Below, one piece after another: positions 14,615 to 16,888 of a DNA stretch of 16,888 nt. Below the pieces are notes generated by a model. It saw only the letters and a program-made list of their open reading frames with translations, was not told the origin of the DNA and made no database searches. Position numbers and translations under genes: made by a program. The stretch comes from Acidobacteriota bacterium (lineage in GTDB: Bacteria; Acidobacteriota; Vicinamibacteria; Vicinamibacterales; UBA8438). Where the stretch lies: NCBI GenBank assembly GCA_011523485.1, contig WTGR01000703.1, positions 1 through 16,888 on the forward strand, read 5' to 3'. Position 1 is the stretch's first letter. Each line of letters begins with the position of its first letter.

Positions 14615-15716
14615 TTTTTACATCCACGAGCAGCCCGACTGGCCCCGCCTTCACTGGGACGACGAAGCGCTCGCCGTCGTTCTGGCCGATGTCCGGCACC
14701 GACAGGGTCGGCTCATCGGCCGCATGGAGGCGCTCGGCTTCGATCTGCAGCGCGAGGCGGTGCTCGGAACCCTGGTCGAGGATGTCGTCAAGAGCAGCGA
14801 CATCGAGGGGGAGAAGCTCGACGCGGGGCAGGTCCGATCGTCGGTCGCCCGGCGTCTCGGCATGGAAGCCGGCGGCGTCGGTCGGGCGGATCGGGATGTG
14901 GAGGGCGTCGTGGAGATGATGCTGGACGCGACTCGTCGCTACGACGAGCCCCTGACCGCCGAGCGGCTGTGCGACTGGCATGCATCGCTGTTCCCGACCG
15001 GTCGGAGCGGCTTGAGGCGGATCACGGTCGGTGTGTGGCGCGGTAGAGACTCCGATCCGATGCAGGTCGTGTCGGGTACGGCCGGCCGCGAGCGGGTGCA
15101 CTTCGAGGCGCCGGCAGCCGACAGGCTCAACGGCGAGATGCGCGCGTTCCTGGACTGGTTCGAGGCACCGCCGGAAACCGACCCGGTGCTCAAAGCCGGT
15201 CTGGCGCACCTCTGGTTCGTCACCATCCACCCGTTCGACGACGGCAACGGACGCATCGCCCGCGCGGTCGCCGACATGGCGCTGGCCCGCTCGGAGGGCA
15301 GATCCCAGCGCTTCTACAGCATGTCGTCGCAAATCCGAGCGGAGCGCAGCGCCTACTACGAGGTTCTCGAGCGAACGCAACGGGGCACAACCGACGTCAC
15401 CGAGTGGATGCGCTGGTTTCTCGCCTGCCTCGGTCGCTCTATCGACAATGCTGCGACGGCCTTGGCCGGCGTGCTGGCGAAGGCGCGATTCTGGGAACGC
15501 GCAGCCGGTCTTGCGCTGAACGCTCGCCAGCGCCTTGTTCTGAACCGCGTCCTGGAGGGCTTCGAGGGCAAGCTCACGACGACGAAGTGGGCGAGGCTCG
15601 CGAAGTGCTCCCAGGACACGGCCCTGCGGGACATCGCCTTCCTGATCGACCACGGCCTCCTCGTCCGCAATCCCGGCGGGGGGCGCAGCACGAGCTACCG
15701 ACTCGTGGAGGGGTGA
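14607..15716 (+). CDS. Fic family AMP-transferase (DUF4172-Fic, class II)
   Basis: Fic enzymes transfer AMP (or related groups) from nucleotides to Ser, Thr or Tyr of target proteins. The 369-residue protein begins with a DUF4172-like N-terminus, EQPDWPRLHWDDEALAVVL (residues 8-26). The self-inhibitory motif S-x3-E-G is SSDIEG at 63-68, in front of the Fic core, which marks class II. The catalytic motif HPFDDGNGRIAR at 208-219 is complete, with catalytic H208. The C-terminal region from about residue 320 (KLTTTKWARLAKCSQDTALR, then LIDHGLLVR) is a winged-helix-like DNA-binding domain, so it may regulate its own gene. The GTG start fits the usual N-terminus of this subfamily. It is divergent from the TA antitoxin and converges with the VapC-like gene (24-nt gap). 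Confidence 0.92.
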   Translation: MRSFYIHEQPDWPRLHWDDEALAVVLADVRHRQGRLIGRMEALGFDLQREAVLGTLVEDVVKSSDIEGEKLDAGQVRSSVARRLGMEAGGVGRADRDVEGVVEMMLDATRRYDEPLTAERLCDWHASLFPTGRSGLRRITVGVWRGRDSDPMQVVSGTAGRERVHFEAPAADRLNGEMRAFLDWFEAPPETDPVLKAGLAHLWFVTIHPFDDGNGRIARAVADMALARSEGRSQRFYSMSSQIRAERSAYYEVLERTQRGTTDVTEWMRWFLACLGRSIDNAATALAGVLAKARFWERAAGLALNARQRLVLNRVLEGFEGKLTTTKWARLAKCSQDTALRDIAFLIDHGLLVRNPGGGRSTSYRLVEG

Positions 15717-15740
15717 ACGTCAGCCGGGCTGCGTGTGCAA

Positions 15741-16190
15741 TCAGCCGTCGTGGACTGTCGTCCCCGGACGGCCGAACCAGTCTTCCAATCTGAGATTGTC
15801 GTAGTCACCGAAGTCGCGGGTGTTGCGGGTGACCAGCGTCAAGTCGTTGGTCGCTGCAATCGCGGCGATCTGGCCATCGACGTACGGGGGTGTCCGGCCG
15901 CGAGCGGTCAGCCGCGCGCGTTCCTCGGCATGCCACCGGGCCGCTTCGAGATCGTACGGGAGGATCGGCAGCGGGTGGCGCAAGACCCGCTCCAGGTAGC
16001 GAGTCAGTTGCCGCTTGCGCGCTCCGACCGGCATCCGCGCCAACCCGTACTCCATCTCGTGCAGGATCGGGGCCGCGGCGCACACTTCGTGCCGATGAGC
16101 GCGCAAGCGTAGACGGACGCCGGCGTCCGGGTGCGGACGTGAGGGCTCGGAGAGTACGTTCGTATCCAGCAGGTACTTCAGTCCGGCCAT
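15741..16190 (-). CDS. VapC-like PIN-domain toxin
   Basis: A 149-residue type II TA toxin of the VapC/FitB-like PIN group, a presumed Mg2+-dependent RNase acting on tRNA or rRNA. Acidic active-site residues visible are D9 in YLLDTNVLSE, E45 in ILHEMEYGL, D105 in YVDGQIAAIA, and the NTRDF segment (123-127). The arrangement and length are complete. The ATG at 16190 lies inside the end of the Phd antitoxin gene (13-nt overlap), implying translational coupling. It is a different PIN subgroup from the COG1569 toxin at 3624-4073, so the two pairs are not duplicates of one another. Confidence 0.88.
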   Translation of the reverse strand: MAGLKYLLDTNVLSEPSRPHPDAGVRLRLRAHRHEVCAAAPILHEMEYGLARMPVGARKRQLTRYLERVLRHPLPILPYDLEAARWHAEERARLTARGRTPPYVDGQIAAIAATNDLTLVTRNTRDFGDYDNLRLEDWFGRPGTTVHDG

Positions 16191-16465
16191 GAGAATTCCC
16201 GCGGCGGACGCCGGTCACGCCACCCGTCCACTTCGTCCGGGGTCAACTCCGGCCAGTCGAAACCCGCCTGCGCGCGCCAGTCTTCGACCGCCTGCCAGAA
16301 GTCCTTCTTCGGCTCTCCCGATGACAGGCGCTCGTACTCGTCTCTGGAAACCAGGACGGCGACGGGCTTTCCGTGCCGGGTGATGTGCACGGGTTCGCCG
16401 TCCTCGGCCTTGTGGATCAACCGGGTCAACGTGTTTCGCGCCTCGGCGATGGATACGGCGGACAT
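16178..16465 (-). CDS. Phd/YefM-family antitoxin
   Basis: A 95-residue antitoxin of the Phd/YefM fold. MSAVSIAEARNTLTRLIHKA followed by EDGEPVHITRHGKPVAVLVS (residues 21-40) and RDEYERL is the classic N-terminal DNA-binding/dimerisation domain. The C-terminal half (FWQAVEDWRAQAGFDWPEL and the tail ending EFSWPD) is the likely toxin-neutralising region. The ATG at 16465 starts directly at the conserved N-terminus. It overlaps vapC by 13 nt. Phd-type proteins repress their own operon, and an inverted repeat upstream (16481-16504) is a good operator candidate. Confidence 0.88.
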   Translation of the reverse strand: MSAVSIAEARNTLTRLIHKAEDGEPVHITRHGKPVAVLVSRDEYERLSSGEPKKDFWQAVEDWRAQAGFDWPELTPDEVDGWRDRRPPREFSWPD

Positions 16466-16480
16466 GGTCCCTTCATGCTT

Positions 16481-16506
16481 GAATGGCTACAGATATGGCC
16501 ATTCTA
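16481..16506 (-). promoter_or_regulatory. Candidate promoter/operator of the Phd-VapC operon
   Basis: GAATGGC (16481-16487) and GCCATTC (16498-16504) form a perfect 7-bp inverted repeat with a 10-nt spacer. It lies 15 nt upstream of the Phd start. On the minus strand TAGAAT (16501-16506) is a plausible -10 overlapping one arm. Such a site fits Phd autoregulation; the binding is inferred. Confidence 0.45.
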
Positions 16507-16583
16507 CGCGAATGTGCCGGTACATGCCAAGGCAACTGGTCAGACGTCCGCGACCTCCCACGACGCGCCCGAATCGCTGCGTC

Positions 16584-16834
16584 GGATTCGCGCCCTGAGC
16601 GGCGCGAGCCGCGCAGCGCCTGAATCCCTGCCTCCCATCCACAACAAAGCGCATGCGAAGTTGTGGCGAAGGCAAACAGCCAAAGGATTCGCGCCCGAAG
16701 CGGCGCAGCCGCGTAGCGCCCGGTTCGCTGCCTCCCAGCCAAATGGAGCCTTGGCGAGATTCGGCAAAGGTAAACAGCCAAAGGATTCGCGCCCGGAGCG
16801 GCGCAGCCGCGCAGCGCCTGAATCGCTGCCTCCC
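16584..16834. repeat. Three tandem ~100-bp repeat units (REP-like)
   Basis: A unit starting GGATTCGCGCCC begins at 16584, 16685 and 16783 (periods 101 and 98 bp). Each has a GC-rich half, containing GCGGCGCAGCCGC (itself an inverted repeat around GCA) or a close variant, then CTGCCTCCC. The first two also have a less GC-rich half ending AAACAGCCAAA. The halves diverge between copies while the core is kept. The frames crossing this stretch look like repeat-derived nonsense rather than a protein. Apart from the Phd operator and this array, 16466-16888 contains nothing I can support as a gene. Confidence 0.85.
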
Positions 16835-16888
16835 GTTGTGGATGGGAGGCAGCGATTCAGGCGCTGCGCGGCTGCGCCGCTCCGGGCG
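16790..16888. repeat. Perfect 45-bp inverted repeat at the right window edge
   Basis: Bases 16790-16834 are the exact reverse complement of 16844-16888, separated by GTTGTGGAT (16835-16843). The right arm reaches the last base of the window and may continue beyond it. The spacer plus right arm reads as an inverted copy of the tandem unit: its reverse complement contains CTGCCTCCCATCCACAAC, matching unit 1 except for one base near the left end. It is therefore a head-to-head join of two repeat units, not a simple terminator. Confidence 0.9.

Noticed and set aside
14596..14619. Rho-independent terminator (7-bp stem plus TTTTT)
   Set aside because: It covers the Fic start codon and directly follows a perfect TATAAT. 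A promoter-linked dyad fits better, although weak termination of upstream transcripts cannot be excluded.
16473..16781. Minus-strand frame with repeated WEA/ALRG-like peptides
   Set aside because: The repeating peptide pattern just reflects the ~100-bp DNA repeats. The frame overlaps the Phd promoter and has no start support.
16790..16888. Intrinsic terminator for a gene upstream
   Set aside because: The arms are 45 bp, there is no T run visible, and the sequence is an inverted copy of the neighbouring tandem units.

Overview
The window is very GC-rich (roughly two thirds G+C or more by eye), with GTG starts and densely packed genes. It carries several toxin-antitoxin (TA) type modules and a human-type transketolase. 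This suggests a GC-rich, environmental, probably Gram-negative bacterium. Acidobacteriota (Vicinamibacteria-like) is my best guess, from overall gene style only. No rRNA, tRNA or CRISPR array is visible.

Layout. (1) At 1-85 (-) lies the N-terminus of a membrane permease that runs off the left edge. It diverges from a tight potassium-uptake operon, trkA-trkH-sixA-like (288-3555, +). (2) Between 3624 and 4275 (-) lies a ribbon-helix-helix antitoxin / COG1569 PIN toxin pair, preceded by an AT-rich inverted repeat. (3) At 4410-5945 (-) lies a group II PLP decarboxylase, and at 6004-6558 (-) an exported DUF442/DSP-type phosphatase. (4) At 6635-7099 (+) lies an OsmC-family protein. Its reading frame is interrupted only by one TGA, which sits exactly at the family's redox-active cysteine. 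A perfect 7-bp hairpin follows at a bacterial-SECIS spacing, so this looks like a selenocysteine-containing OsmC. (5) Next come a DUF255/thioredoxin-like protein (7199-8677, +), a transketolase (8920-10824, +) and an exported gamma-glutamyltranspeptidase (11006-12760, +). (6) From 12765 to 16465 lies a conflict/TA-rich segment: DUF488 protein, HEPN protein with R-x4-H, MazF/PemK toxin with its antitoxin, a Fic AMP-transferase, and a PIN toxin with a Phd antitoxin. (7) From 16466 to the end there is no convincing gene. This stretch holds the Phd operator, three ~100-bp repeat units in tandem, and a perfect 45-bp inverted repeat that reaches the last base of the window.

How the genes work together. 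TrkA and TrkH form one K+ uptake system. OsmC and the DUF255 protein are neighbours on the same strand with thiol-related folds, which loosely suggests redox or peroxide handling. The right-hand segment looks like an accretion site for small conflict modules beside a repeat array.

The strongest point for follow-up is the UGA-encoded OsmC. Standard gene callers would split it into two fragments (6635-6829 and about 6860-7099) and miss it.
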